This document shows positions 1-7,197 of a stretch of 39,766 bases of DNA, in pieces. The first letter of the stretch is position 1, and every line of letters starts with the position of its first letter. The notes below the pieces were generated by a model that was given only the letters and a program-made list of their open reading frames with translations, ran no database searches and was not told where the DNA came from. Origin of the DNA: a virus. Both the position numbers and the translations under genes were made by a program. The DNA is taken from IMG/VR virus record IMGVR_UViG_3300010370_000080, positions 1 to 39,766 of that record, one strand, 5' to 3'.

Positions 1-659
1 AAATCGAACTGTTCGAAATAAGATTTATCTAAATTATAAATTGATTGCCAAGTAGTGATTGTCAAAAATTTATTTGTATGCTTTTCTTTTCCTGAATATT
101 GTCGATGACAAAAAGATTCAACATCGTAACCGTATGACTTAAAATCTGTGTACATTTGTTCAACTAGAGAAGTTGTGGGAACAATTAGTAATCCTTTATT
201 GCATTGTTGTTGAATGTATCTTACAATAAGATATTGAATGAATGACTTACCAGATGCAGTTGGTGAAAGAAGCAATATTCTCCTACTTCTTATCGCTTGA
301 ACGAATGCCGCTTTCTGATAATCTTTTGGTTCGAAGGGTGTATTTAGAGTTGATATAAAATCTTCAGCTTCTTTCAAAGAAAAATTTTCTTCTAGCTCAA
401 CATCTTTATGAAATGCAATGCTGTATTTTCTATCAGAACAAAACTTTCTGATATAAGGTATTAATCCATAGTATATTTGATTAGTTCTTAAATCAAACAG
501 ACGAATTTTTCCATCCCACAATTTATTTTTATACGCAGGAACAAATTGATATCCTGGGACCTGAAATGTGAAGTAGTCCGAAAGTTCTTGAGATAAACTT
601 CTTTCACAATCTATATGAATAAAAGCTTCATTTTTTTTCGTTACTACTAAATCCATCAT
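1..659 (-). CDS. uvsW: UvsW-like recombination/repair helicase, N-terminal part (cut by window edge)
   Basis: Superfamily 2 DNA/RNA helicase of the T4 UvsW type, which in T4 unwinds branched recombination intermediates, helps switch origin-dependent to recombination-dependent replication, and works with UvsX/UvsY. I translated the frame directly. From the ATG at 659 about 219 residues are visible before the edge. A small N-terminal domain (about 1-105) precedes a Q-like PKDYQ segment (about 111-115), Walker A SPTASGKS (132-139), motif Ia VPTTSL (about 160-165) and ITTWQS (about 201-206). The DEAH box and the second RecA-like lobe lie beyond the edge. The start could be either of two adjacent ATGs (659 or 656); GGAAG just upstream is the likely ribosome site. 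The first about 30 bases overlap the end of the DUF2452 gene, suggesting coupling. Family assignment is strong; completeness of the gene cannot be judged. Confidence 0.93.
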   Translation of the reverse strand, partial: MMDLVVTKKNEAFIHIDCERSLSQELSDYFTFQVPGYQFVPAYKNKLWDGKIRLFDLRTNQIYYGLIPYIRKFCSDRKYSIAFHKDVELEENFSLKEAEDFISTLNTPFEPKDYQKAAFVQAIRSRRILLLSPTASGKSFIQYLIVRYIQQQCNKGLLIVPTTSLVEQMYTDFKSYGYDVESFCHRQYSGKEKHTNKFLTITTWQSIYNLDKSYFEQFD

Positions 660-1068
660 CTACTTCTTCCCATGTGCTATCGCCCATTAAACGTACTGTC
701 ATAACATATGTATAGTGACTTGGGAAAACGCTCCAATTATCTGGTCCAATTATACTAAGAACATTTTGTTTTTTTCTGGAATCACAATAAACATAATAGC
801 ATTTCCCATGAACGACTCGAAAAGAGTAGACACAATCATGCATCATTTCACTGACCTGTATACGATTGTTTAGTGATTCCGCTTGTTTTTTTAAAACCTC
901 AACTTGCTCCATTATTCTGTCATATTCTTGTTTTGCATTTAGCTTGCTAACATTTAACAGAATATCTTTTTCTTTTTCAATAGCAATAGGAGCAAAAGCA
1001 GGACTTCCTAGTTCCATAGGATAGGGAAGACTGCTTCTTCTCATTAAGTCATGTTCATCGAGTTCCAT
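628..1068 (-). CDS. DUF2452-like conserved phage protein
   Basis: About 146 residues, function unknown. The middle is a predicted coiled coil (about residues 40-85) rich in K, E and Q. The C-terminal half has a compact signature, GKCYYVYC followed by LSIIGPDNW, which matches my memory of the DUF2452 family seen in bacteria and T4-like marine phages. I chose the ATG at 1068 over an in-frame ATG at 1095: it forms a TAATG overlap with the uvsY stop and has AAGGTG about 8 bases upstream, whereas 1095 has no ribosome site. The gene sits between uvsY and uvsW and overlaps the start of uvsW, so it is co-translated with recombination genes; a role near recombination or replication is inference from position only. 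Confidence 0.8.
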   Translation of the reverse strand: MELDEHDLMRRSSLPYPMELGSPAFAPIAIEKEKDILLNVSKLNAKQEYDRIMEQVEVLKKQAESLNNRIQVSEMMHDCVYSFRVVHGKCYYVYCDSRKKQNVLSIIGPDNWSVFPSHYTYVMTVRLMGDSTWEEVDDGFSSNEKK

Positions 1069-1502
1069 TATACACCTTGAATAAATCTTTCCCATTCTAT
1101 AAATGATTTAAGTTGGAATGTCCTACTATGCAATTCTTTTAGAATCATTTCACAACAACTAATAATTTCATCGTGCATAGTTTTATTAGCGATACATTTT
1201 TGAATATCAATATCGCCATCCAAGTATGTCGCAATGTCACTCTTCAGCACAAAAGGAAATTGTTGCCATCCAAACTTTTGTAATTCTTCTGGTCCCATCT
1301 TTCCTGTATAGTATTCCCACTTTGTTTTCTTCAATTGATTATATTTGAATTCGGCTTCCTTCGACAATAATTTGTGCCGTGAAAGAATTGTCAAATATTT
1401 GCTATGAAGTTTTGGAATATCGAGCAGAGCTTTTCCTGGTTCAGTACGATCAATTTCAGTATCTTTTGACCATTCGGCCATCAATTCATCAAGTTTAGTC
1501 AT
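1068..1502 (-). CDS. uvsY: UvsY-like recombination mediator
   Basis: 144 residues, close to the T4 UvsY length (137). UvsY loads the UvsX recombinase on gp32-coated single-stranded DNA during strand exchange and recombination-dependent replication. Visible features agree: an acidic N-terminus (LDELMAEWSKDTEID), a basic middle with a YNQLKKTKWEYYTGK segment like the KARLDYYSG region of T4 UvsY, and a helical C-terminus ending in LKSFIEWERF, comparable to the C-terminal oligomerisation helix. A strong GAGGAG ribosome site lies about 7 bases before the ATG. A sigma70-like promoter stands directly upstream (1526-1554), so this gene probably starts an early/middle unit with the DUF2452 gene and uvsW. 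The assignment rests on length, sequence pattern and synteny. Confidence 0.9.
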   Translation of the reverse strand: MTKLDELMAEWSKDTEIDRTEPGKALLDIPKLHSKYLTILSRHKLLSKEAEFKYNQLKKTKWEYYTGKMGPEELQKFGWQQFPFVLKSDIATYLDGDIDIQKCIANKTMHDEIISCCEMILKELHSRTFQLKSFIEWERFIQGV

Positions 1503-1525
1503 AATAAATCTCCTCTTACGGAGTA

Positions 1526-1554
1526 ATTATACATCAATTAAAACAATTTTTCAA
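1526..1554 (-). promoter_or_regulatory. sigma70-type promoter in front of uvsY
   Basis: Read on the minus strand: TTGAAA (1549-1554), a spacer of exactly 17 bases, then TATAAT (1526-1531). This is five of six matches at -35, a perfect -10 and optimal spacing. Transcription would start near 1519, about 17 bases before the uvsY ATG, leaving room for the GAGGAG site. It overlaps the stop of the preceding tail gene (1538-1540). It looks like a host-polymerase early or middle promoter, unlike the late-type boxes before structural genes. Activity is inferred from sequence. Confidence 0.65.
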
Positions 1555-2074
1555 TATTAAAATATGTAAATCTGAAAGAAGCATCCGCTGTTATAACGTT
1601 ATCGGGACTGTCTTGAGTTGAAAGAGAAAAAGAAGAGAGTGATGTCGGAAAAAGATTAAAAAATTTAAAACGATAATAAGGAGTAAAAGACGATGAATAT
1701 ACGGTTAATGTTGCATCCGAAAATTGAGGATTCGGTTTGTTACTTACTTTAGATAGTCTACTCAGATTTTCATACTCCTGAAAGTTTTCAGGAAAAGTCA
1801 TACCTCGAATCCAATCATGGATCTCTATCCAAGATCTCATTTCTTCATCGATGGCAAAAGTAACATTCATTATATCATATATTGCTTTTTCACCTGGAGA
1901 ATACATATCAACGAATGGTGTTGGCACAGTTATTTCACCTAACGATATTCCTGGAACATTTACCATTTGACAAAAAAATTCCATATTAGGAATTCTTTTA
2001 AAAGTTAAATGGAACTTATTAGGATGTAAAAAGTTTTGGTTGGAGGGTGTCGTTGATAATGCTATATTTGTCAT
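1538..2074 (-). CDS. 3: gp3-like tail completion protein (tail-tube-fold family)
   Basis: 178 residues. The N-terminal half has the pattern of tail-tube-fold proteins: a strand KFHLTFKRIPN (about 20-30), then FFCQMVNVPGISL, PTPFVDMYSPG and a VTFAIDEEMRSWIEIHDWIRG block, followed by beta-rich sequence to the C-terminus. The tube protein gp19 at 8913-9458 has the equivalent CKTAQLPGS and QYFGRELKFAG signatures, so the two look distantly related. T4 gp3 (176 residues) terminates the tail tube, and marine T4-like phages carry a gp3 gene between 23 and uvsY; the name here rests mainly on that synteny and length. A gp54- or gp48-like tube/baseplate protein is the alternative. The start overlaps the preceding stop by ATGA, so translation is coupled to the 67-residue protein. 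Confidence 0.65.
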   Translation of the reverse strand: MTNIALSTTPSNQNFLHPNKFHLTFKRIPNMEFFCQMVNVPGISLGEITVPTPFVDMYSPGEKAIYDIMNVTFAIDEEMRSWIEIHDWIRGMTFPENFQEYENLSRLSKVSNKPNPQFSDATLTVYSSSFTPYYRFKFFNLFPTSLSSFSLSTQDSPDNVITADASFRFTYFNIEKLF

Positions 2075-2274
2075 TGTTTTTTAATATACTGTGATATGTC
2101 TATTACTGTTTCTTTCTGAATCATATCAATAATTTTACTTGTTAATTGTATCTCTTTTTGTATAAAAAACATTTTCTCTTCGAGTTCTTTCATTTGATTA
2201 TGATAGAACTCTAATTCTTTTAATTTTCTGGCTCTAACATCGAGTAGATCTGATATAAGAATTATTTCACTCAT
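2071..2274 (-). CDS. Small coiled-coil protein, 67 residues, unknown function
   Basis: Not recognised. From the ATG at 2274 it encodes 67 residues, almost entirely predicted alpha-helix, with heptad-like leucine, isoleucine and charged residues (LDVRARKLKELEFYHNQMK, then KMFFIQKEIQLTSKII), suggesting a short coiled coil. The frame extends upstream to 2340, but that part overlaps the gp23 terminator hairpin, so the internal Met is the better start. There is no clear Shine-Dalgarno sequence; a CATAAATA box sits only about 6 bases upstream, so the message may have a very short leader. It ends in an ATGA overlap with the gp3-like gene. A chaperone or tail-assembly partner is possible by position only. 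Confidence 0.6.
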   Translation of the reverse strand: MSEIILISDLLDVRARKLKELEFYHNQMKELEEKMFFIQKEIQLTSKIIDMIQKETVIDISQYIKKQ

Positions 2275-2279
2275 AGTTG

Positions 2280-2287
2280 TATTTATG
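2280..2287 (-). promoter_or_regulatory. Late-promoter-like box CATAAATA downstream of the gp23 terminator
   Basis: On the minus strand the sequence is CATAAATA, one base from the T4 late consensus TATAAATA. It lies directly after the gp23 terminator and just before the ATG at 2274. The same CATAAATA variant occurs before gp13 and the large collagen-like gene. Here the distance to the start codon is unusually short. Confidence 0.35.
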
Positions 2288-2290
2288 CAT

Positions 2291-2323
2291 AAAAAAAGAG
2301 GAGAATCTTTCGACTCTCCTCTT
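2291..2323 (-). terminator. Rho-independent terminator after gp23
   Basis: On the minus strand a 12-bp stem (AAGAGGAGAGTC with GATTCTCCTCTT, one G-U pair) closes a GAAA tetraloop and is followed by a run of seven T, two of which are in the stem. Arms are 2312-2323 and 2296-2307, loop 2308-2311, T-run 2297-2291. It lies about 43 bases after the gp23 stop and should end the head-gene transcript. Confidence 0.9.
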
Positions 2324-2365
2324 AAAGGGGTTACCCCCAACTACTATCTCTCTACGGAGATTTAA

Positions 2366-3700
2366 TTACATTAGATTAGAAATCTTGAATCCTCTGTAAT
2401 AGTTGTTGCTTGTGGCAGTAAGAGCACCATTGCCTTGTGTAGTACCTTCAGCAAATGGGTTAGCAACTAGACCATAACGTGTCTTGAAGCCGATCTTTGG
2501 CTGGAAGGTGTTAGTGTCAACAGCGCGAACCATTTGTAGAGGAACGTATGGGCAGTAGAAAATACCTGCGTCATAAGCATTCGAACCTTTGAAGCCGATG
2601 ACTGCAAACTCAGATGTTGAACCTGTTGGGAAGTATGGGTCAATGTAAACCTTGATACGACCAAATAGGGTACCAGCAAATGTGTTGCCTGTGTCATCAA
2701 CAGTCAAGCTAACTTGACCAGCAAGTGCTGAGTTGTAATCAAGAATACCAGCCATTGCAAGAGCAGATGCTACGTCTGACGAGCAGATCATAACATTACC
2801 TTTACCACGACGAGTCAACTTAGCGATTTGGTTAGCTTCACGCTCGATCTGGAATGCAAGACCCTTAACTTTTTCAACCATCCAACGACCATTCGAATCC
2901 GTGTCTAGGTCGAATGTACCGACAGTTGTTGTACCAACTTTACAGCCGACTTTCGAAACAGTGTAGATTGTGCGAAGGACTTCACGATTGATCTCAGCAA
3001 GAATTTCTGAAGAAAGAATATTGCTGAGTTCTGTCTCTGCGTCAAGACCATGAACTGCTTTAAGATCTTGTGCAAGTTCCATCGAGTATTCTGCTTTAAG
3101 AGCACGAGTCTTAGCAGTAACAGTAACTTTCTCGATGCTGAAGCCCATCTCTAAAGGTGTAAGACCTTCAGCAGTTGCAGTTGCCATTCCACCAGCAGTA
3201 TTAGCATTGAATACGCCGAAAGGAACATCTGAAGTTGTTGCTTTTAGACCAAATGTTTGTTGTGCAGTTGCAGAAGCACCAGCGTGTGCAGTATTAGCTT
3301 CATTGTAGAAAGCTTCTGTACCAGTTGATGCGCTGCGATTATCACCGTACATAGTACGCATTGCGAAGATCATACCTGTAGGACCAGTCATAGGCTGAAC
3401 ACCGCAAACGTCATAAGCGATAAGATTAGGAAGTGAACGACGAACCAAGCTGATAAGAATTGGATCGAAACCAGCAACTGGACCTGCATTCTGAGCATCA
3501 GCACCACCAAAACCGCCTGTACCAGAGGAATTGGTTGGTGCAGCTTCAGTGATAACGCCAGCTTCTTTTGCCATAGCTTGAATTTGATTTTCAAGAACGA
3601 CAGCGGTGACTGCACGACGATAAGGATCGCTGATCTTAGGAAGATCGGCGTGTTCTAGGACCGGAGCCCATTTCTTTTGAAGTTGTTCGGAAAGATACAT
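2366..3700 (-). CDS. 23: Major capsid protein gp23
   Basis: 444 residues, HK97-fold major capsid protein of the T4 type, somewhat shorter than T4 gp23 (521). Clear family signatures include LLxxW-like LQKKWAPVLEH near the N-terminus, DPYRRAVTAVVLENQ, the DPILISLVRRSLPNLIAYDVCGVQPMTG stretch, EMGFSIEK and AEYSMELAQDLKAVHG. The N-terminal about 52 residues form the delta propeptide: VITE followed by AAP at 49-55 matches the gp21 protease consensus (I or L, any, E), so mature protein probably begins at Ala53. The ribosome site AAGGAGA lies about 7 bases upstream of the ATG. It is the last head gene before a strong terminator, and a late promoter stands before gp22 upstream. Confidence 0.98.
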   Translation of the reverse strand: MYLSEQLQKKWAPVLEHADLPKISDPYRRAVTAVVLENQIQAMAKEAGVITEAAPTNSSGTGGFGGADAQNAGPVAGFDPILISLVRRSLPNLIAYDVCGVQPMTGPTGMIFAMRTMYGDNRSASTGTEAFYNEANTAHAGASATAQQTFGLKATTSDVPFGVFNANTAGGMATATAEGLTPLEMGFSIEKVTVTAKTRALKAEYSMELAQDLKAVHGLDAETELSNILSSEILAEINREVLRTIYTVSKVGCKVGTTTVGTFDLDTDSNGRWMVEKVKGLAFQIEREANQIAKLTRRGKGNVMICSSDVASALAMAGILDYNSALAGQVSLTVDDTGNTFAGTLFGRIKVYIDPYFPTGSTSEFAVIGFKGSNAYDAGIFYCPYVPLQMVRAVDTNTFQPKIGFKTRYGLVANPFAEGTTQGNGALTATSNNYYRGFKISNLM

Positions 3701-3726
3701 CTAAATCTCCTTGTTGTTTTTTAAAA

Positions 3727-4746
3727 TTAAATTCTTGTTGTTTTTGAGATTGACTGAACGATAGAATTCATGAAAGAATCGGTAACGACTGCTTTCTGCC
3801 CGTCTTCTACTTGTTCGTTGAGTTGACTCTCATCAGCTTTCTTTACACCTGAAGGAAAATAATTCTCGCGAATTGTCTCAAGTTTTGTTCTGTATTCTTC
3901 CTCTGTGGAAAAATCTACACTCTCTGCGAGTGATTTAATTTTTTCGACTTGAGTTGCGGTTAATCCTTCGCATACTTCATGTGTAACTACTTCTTTAAAA
4001 GCTTCAATGAGAGCAGCACGGTACTCTACACCACGCTCAACTTCTTCGTTAAGTTTGCTTTCAAGTTCGTCAACTTTACTTGCTAGTTCATCAACGAGGT
4101 CAACTTTTTCGGCAGGAACATCAATATAGTGTTCTGCGAATAGGTTACGAAGACCACCAATAAAGTCTTCGGTAATTTCTGTACGAATACCTTTTTCGAT
4201 TGCGATTTCGTTTTCTTCCATCCATTCTTCGACAACGTAACCGAGATAATCGTTTACTTTATTAGTGAGATCTTCTTTAAGAGACTCAACAGCTTCTTCT
4301 AACATAGAAGCGTATTGTGCTTCAATTTCTTCTTGAATTTGTTCTACGCGATCTTGTACGCGAGCTTCAAAAATTGTGGAAACTTTTGTTTTAAAATCTT
4401 CAGAGATCGTCTTGTCATCTGCAAACAATGCATCAACGTCTTCTTTCATTTTCTTTTTCCACTGCATTTTTTCATCGATCTGTTCCTCTTCGGAAACAAT
4501 CTCTTCATTCTCAACTTCTGCTTCTTCCATTTTAGCGGAAGCATCAGAAGCTTTAGTTGTTGGTGCAGCAGCAGACTTGGACATAAAATTCATCTTATGC
4601 GAATCGTCATCAGGCTTAGCATTCTCTGGTGTTGGACCACCAGCTACTTGAACTTCACCATCTAGCTTTTGTGGAGGCATAGCATTCTTGCCCTTACCAG
4701 CAGCAAGAATTTCAGCAGCAGCCTCAAAAAGTTTGTTAGTAGCCAT
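3727..4746 (-). CDS. 22: Prohead scaffolding core protein gp22
   Basis: 339 residues. Main scaffold of the prohead core, around which gp23 assembles; in T4 it is degraded by gp21 before packaging. The sequence shows the expected features: a disordered Ala/Pro/Lys-rich N-terminal third, a very acidic Glu-rich middle (EEAEVENEEIVSEEEQIDE region, about 73-91), then long charged helices with coiled-coil character (about 100-290), and a short C-terminal tail with SFMNSIVQSISKT. Several L/I-x-E sites that could be cut by gp21 are scattered through it. An exact TATAAATA late promoter is 25 bases upstream and AGGAGATTCCTA gives a ribosome site. It lies between the protease gp21 and the capsid gp23, the standard T4 order. 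Confidence 0.94.
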   Translation of the reverse strand: MATNKLFEAAAEILAAGKGKNAMPPQKLDGEVQVAGGPTPENAKPDDDSHKMNFMSKSAAAPTTKASDASAKMEEAEVENEEIVSEEEQIDEKMQWKKKMKEDVDALFADDKTISEDFKTKVSTIFEARVQDRVEQIQEEIEAQYASMLEEAVESLKEDLTNKVNDYLGYVVEEWMEENEIAIEKGIRTEITEDFIGGLRNLFAEHYIDVPAEKVDLVDELASKVDELESKLNEEVERGVEYRAALIEAFKEVVTHEVCEGLTATQVEKIKSLAESVDFSTEEEYRTKLETIRENYFPSGVKKADESQLNEQVEDGQKAVVTDSFMNSIVQSISKTTRI

Positions 4747-4770
4747 TAGGAATCTCCTTTTGTGTTTATA

Positions 4771-4778
4771 TATTTATA
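4771..4778 (-). promoter_or_regulatory. T4-type late promoter TATAAATA before gp22
   Basis: Exact match to the T4 late consensus TATAAATA on the minus strand, between gp21 and gp22, ending 25 bases upstream of the gp22 ATG. It would give extra transcription of gp22 and gp23, the most abundant head proteins. T4 late promoters need gp55, gp33 and the gp45 clamp; those genes are not in this window. Confidence 0.8.
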
Positions 4779-4781
4779 ATT

Positions 4782-5435
4782 TTAAAGTTTTGATAAAAAG
4801 TTTTCGAAGAGGCGAATTGCCACTTGCTCAATATCTTTTCTTGAGGCTTTTTGTATAGCTTGTTTGGTTCTATCAATATCAACTTCAACAAAACGTCCCT
4901 CAACAAATAACCAATCTTTATTTTCCATGATACCATTTACGAACGCGCCTGGTGCTGAAGGATCAGCAACAACATCAGCGGCGGTTGCTAATCTAAAATC
5001 ATCAGCAACGATGTTAACACCGTTCTCACCTGGCAACAAAGAACCCATACCTCTTGAAGACACTCCTAAACTAACACCAGACTCAATAAAATTCTTTACG
5101 ATATTACCGTAAGGAGTATCGAGAACTTTTGCTTTGCCTATAAATCGATTTTGATCATCTTCAACAAGAGATTCAATTTTAATGCAAACTCTTTCCAAAT
5201 TTAAATTTGGTGTGTCTGGATGACCCAACTCACCGAGAGCACGATTTGCAGTAATATATTCATTAGTATAACGTTTAACTTCTTCTCTTAGAGTATCAAT
5301 TTTATACATTCTTCTATTTCTGTTCGCTGTTTCGCCAACGAGAAATGGACCTTGAATATAAAGAGATTTTTTTCCTGATTCAGTAGTTTCAGTTAAATAC
5401 TTAACTTCTTCTACATTTTCTGTTATAAGTTTCAT
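4782..5435 (-). CDS. 21: Prohead core protease gp21
   Basis: 217 residues (T4 gp21 is 212). Serine protease of the T4 prohead/herpesvirus assemblin-like family; it cleaves gp23, gp22 and other core proteins after L/I-x-E and then itself. Visible features are GPFLVGETANRNRRMY near residues 29-44, the catalytic-His segment ALGELGHPDTP (His72), and the Ser segment GVSLGVSSRGMG (Ser126/Ser127 candidates), followed by DFRLATAADVVADPSAPGAFV, a hallmark of the family. The C-terminus is helical and charged. Its start overlaps the preceding 119-residue gene by ATGA, so it is translationally coupled. The gene lies between the gp68-like/119-residue genes and gp22, as expected for a head-core operon. Confidence 0.96.
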   Translation of the reverse strand: MKLITENVEEVKYLTETTESGKKSLYIQGPFLVGETANRNRRMYKIDTLREEVKRYTNEYITANRALGELGHPDTPNLNLERVCIKIESLVEDDQNRFIGKAKVLDTPYGNIVKNFIESGVSLGVSSRGMGSLLPGENGVNIVADDFRLATAADVVADPSAPGAFVNGIMENKDWLFVEGRFVEVDIDRTKQAIQKASRKDIEQVAIRLFENFLSKL

Positions 5436-5791
5436 ACGTTCTCCAAAACAGTGGAGTAAGTTGCGATCTTAGACATCTCAATAACAACAGAACCACCTGT
5501 TACAATAGTAATAACAACATTTCCAGTATTTGTATTTGCTATTGAATAACCTAGCTCATCCAATCTCATTTGACCCGATGTTGAAAGTGATAGCATTGGA
5601 GTTGGAGTTGCTCCTCTTCCAATTGTTATTGAACCATTTGATGACCACAAAACTCTTTTAATACTAGCAGCACTCACCGTTTCTAATTCAGTATTAGAAG
5701 ACAAGTTATTAAGAGTAATTGTGTATGTGCCAGGATCAACTGCACGGATAATACTGGCGCCTCTTAAATTGTTAACTACTTCGTATGGCAT
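5432..5791 (-). CDS. Conserved beta-rich head-operon protein, unknown function
   Basis: 119 residues, not recognised as a named T4 protein. It is rich in Thr, Ser, Val, Ile and Asn and looks all-beta, for example GTYTITLNNL (about 21-30), VLWSSNGSITIGRG (about 47-60) and NVVITIVTGGSVVIEMS (about 91-107), a pattern fitting a small beta-sandwich decoration or internal head protein. No signal peptide or membrane segment is visible. It is placed between the gp68-like gene and gp21 and overlaps the gp21 start by ATGA, so it is made with the core proteins. T4 has no counterpart at this position; I recall a similar small gene in marine T4-like phages, but that is memory and not tested here. Confidence 0.8.
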   Translation of the reverse strand: MPYEVVNNLRGASIIRAVDPGTYTITLNNLSSNTELETVSAASIKRVLWSSNGSITIGRGATPTPMLSLSTSGQMRLDELGYSIANTNTGNVVITIVTGGSVVIEMSKIATYSTVLENV

Positions 5792-5792
5792 T

Positions 5793-6227
5793 TTATTTTA
5801 TTCCCATTGATTTGCGGCGGCGCATAGACATTTTTCTTTTTAATAAAGTTCTTGTTAGTCTAGCTCTACCTTTTGTTTTCCAGTATCTCTTTAACTTTCT
5901 AGTTTTTTGTATTCTTTGTGCAGCGGGTATTCTTTTAACTGTACTTCCTGAAATTCTAAATCCTTTTACTGCTGAACGTCTAACATTTCTCTGTACAGTG
6001 ATTTGTCCTTTTGCGTTTCTTCTAATTCTTCTTCTTATTCTTTGTATTCTACCTTGTCTAACAATGTTAGCTTCTAATAATTCTGCAACATCATCTCCGT
6101 ATATATCTGCCGAAATCTCTCTTCTTTTTTCTTCAAGTCTTTTTGCGGCAATAGAATTAAGAATATCAAACACATCTTCTTTTAATGAAGATAGTTTATT
6201 TTCTAAAAGTTTATCTACAATACTCAT
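5793..6227 (-). CDS. 68: gp68-like prohead core protein
   Basis: 144 residues (T4 gp68 is 141). The N-terminal half is helical and mixed charge (VDKLLENKLSSLKEDVFDILN). The C-terminal half is extremely basic: IQRIRRRIRRNAK (about 61-73), VQRNVRRSAVKGFRIS, then RKLKRYWKTKGRARL and LLKRKMSMRRRKS, ending a few residues later. Such an Arg/Lys-rich tail is typical of gp68-like core proteins of marine T4-like phages and may bind the acidic gp22 scaffold. A putative gp21 cleavage motif LLE followed by A lies near residue 51-54. It lies two genes after gp67 in the head-core operon. Sequence identity to T4 gp68 is not obvious by eye, so the name is by position, size and charge pattern. Its start overlaps the 254-residue gene by ATGA. 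Confidence 0.7.
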   Translation of the reverse strand: MSIVDKLLENKLSSLKEDVFDILNSIAAKRLEEKRREISADIYGDDVAELLEANIVRQGRIQRIRRRIRRNAKGQITVQRNVRRSAVKGFRISGSTVKRIPAAQRIQKTRKLKRYWKTKGRARLTRTLLKRKMSMRRRKSMGIK

Positions 6228-6988
6228 TTCGATTTTTTAAATGCGAAATCGGCAGCTTTTGAAAAATGTTCAGGAGATTTATGAATCATATCTGCAAACT
6301 TCTTTTTATTATCATCATTCAAAGCTTTATGCACTTGTGTAATAGCTGAAGCAGTAAAGTGATCGACTTTTCTTGTTTCACCTGTTGCAAACTTTACACT
6401 TTGAGAAGTTTTGCCTTGAACTATTTTATGCAAAGTGTTCATAACAGATTCAGCTTGAATCATACCAGCTTGATCTTCTACAAAAGGAACTGCGAAATCT
6501 TTATCTAGTTTATCGTTGTGATAAATGGCAACTTTCATGTTGTTTGGATATAAACGTATCGCTGTTCTTTTTAAAATCAAAACATAAGGAGGCTCTTTTG
6601 TGTAAGCTTCGTTGATGTCATATTGTTCTTTAATATCTTCTTTTTCATCTTTATCAAAATGAATACGATGTGCTTTTACTTTTTTACCTGTTTTAGATAA
6701 CTTATAATCGGCAGTGTCTACAACATTTTCTTTGACTGCGGTACGAGTTTGACGAAATACTTGTGGATTATTAGTAATAACATCAACCATTTTATTGAAA
6801 AGATTTTGAATGATAGCTCTATCAGCAGGAGTAAAATTGGGTTTCTCTTCTCCCATTTTATCCAAAATTTGATGCATACGTTGAATCTGTGCTTTGTTTC
6901 CTAACCCAGCACGAACCAAAGCATCAAATTTGCTATAATCTTTTTTCTCTTCTTCGAGGATGTTTTTAAACTCGTTTAAAGATTTCAT
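6224..6988 (-). CDS. Conserved head-operon protein of 254 residues, probable prohead core component
   Basis: Not a classical T4 head protein, although I recall similar sequences at this locus in marine T4-like phages. The N-terminus (residues 1-90) is helical and conserved-looking: FDALVRAGLGNKAQIQRMH, LDKMGEEKPNFTPADRAI and IIQNLFNKMVDVI. The middle is charged and probably flexible (90-130). The C-terminal part holds a mixed alpha/beta region with PPYVLILKRTAIRLYPNN (about 133-150) and a Lys-rich end. Possible gp21 sites occur at ILE near residue 10-12 and INE near residue 124-126. The gene is inserted between gp67 and gp68-like genes and overlaps both by ATGA, so stoichiometric co-synthesis with core proteins is likely. 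A structural or morphogenetic role is inferred from context. Confidence 0.8.
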   Translation of the reverse strand: MKSLNEFKNILEEEKKDYSKFDALVRAGLGNKAQIQRMHQILDKMGEEKPNFTPADRAIIQNLFNKMVDVITNNPQVFRQTRTAVKENVVDTADYKLSKTGKKVKAHRIHFDKDEKEDIKEQYDINEAYTKEPPYVLILKRTAIRLYPNNMKVAIYHNDKLDKDFAVPFVEDQAGMIQAESVMNTLHKIVQGKTSQSVKFATGETRKVDHFTASAITQVHKALNDDNKKKFADMIHKSPEHFSKAADFAFKKSK

Positions 6989-7188
6989 TCGGTTGTTTCG
7001 TCCGTTTCTGTTTCTACTTCTTGTTGCTCAAGTTCTTCTTCACGACCATTGAATAGTGTTGAAGCCACTTCTTGTTTTTTTGCTTCAAGTGCTTCTAAAG
7101 CACGAGTTGAAAGTAATTCTTCTAATGCATCTTTAGCTTCTGCTGATTGACCAGCAGCTAACATATCTAGAAATTGTTTTGCGTCCAT
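6985..7188 (-). CDS. 67: gp67-like prohead core protein (PIP)
   Basis: 67 residues, acidic (T4 gp67 is 80). In T4, gp67 is an essential small internal core protein cut by gp21 into internal peptides. The sequence here is one long helix, DAKQFLDMLAAGQSAEAKDA followed by LEELLSTRALEALEAKKQEV and STLFNG, then an acidic tail dominated by Glu and Thr. The SAEAKDALEELLS block resembles the EAxDAxxxLxxxRAxEALExxKxExA pattern of gp67 in marine T4-like phages. A clear AAGGAGATATT ribosome site precedes the ATG. It lies immediately downstream of gp20, exactly as in T4. Confidence 0.85.
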   Translation of the reverse strand: MDAKQFLDMLAAGQSAEAKDALEELLSTRALEALEAKKQEVASTLFNGREEELEQQEVETETDETTE

Positions 7189-7197
7189 AATATCTCC

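Noticed and set aside
2275-2340. N-terminal 22-residue extension of the small coiled-coil protein
   Set aside because: That stretch overlaps the gp23 terminator hairpin and its T-run, so the internal Met at 2274 is a better start.
5785-6240. 151-residue plus-strand hydrophobic open frame that looks like a membrane protein
   Set aside because: It is the antisense of the Arg/Lys-rich gp68-like gene; complementing basic codons creates false hydrophobic stretches.
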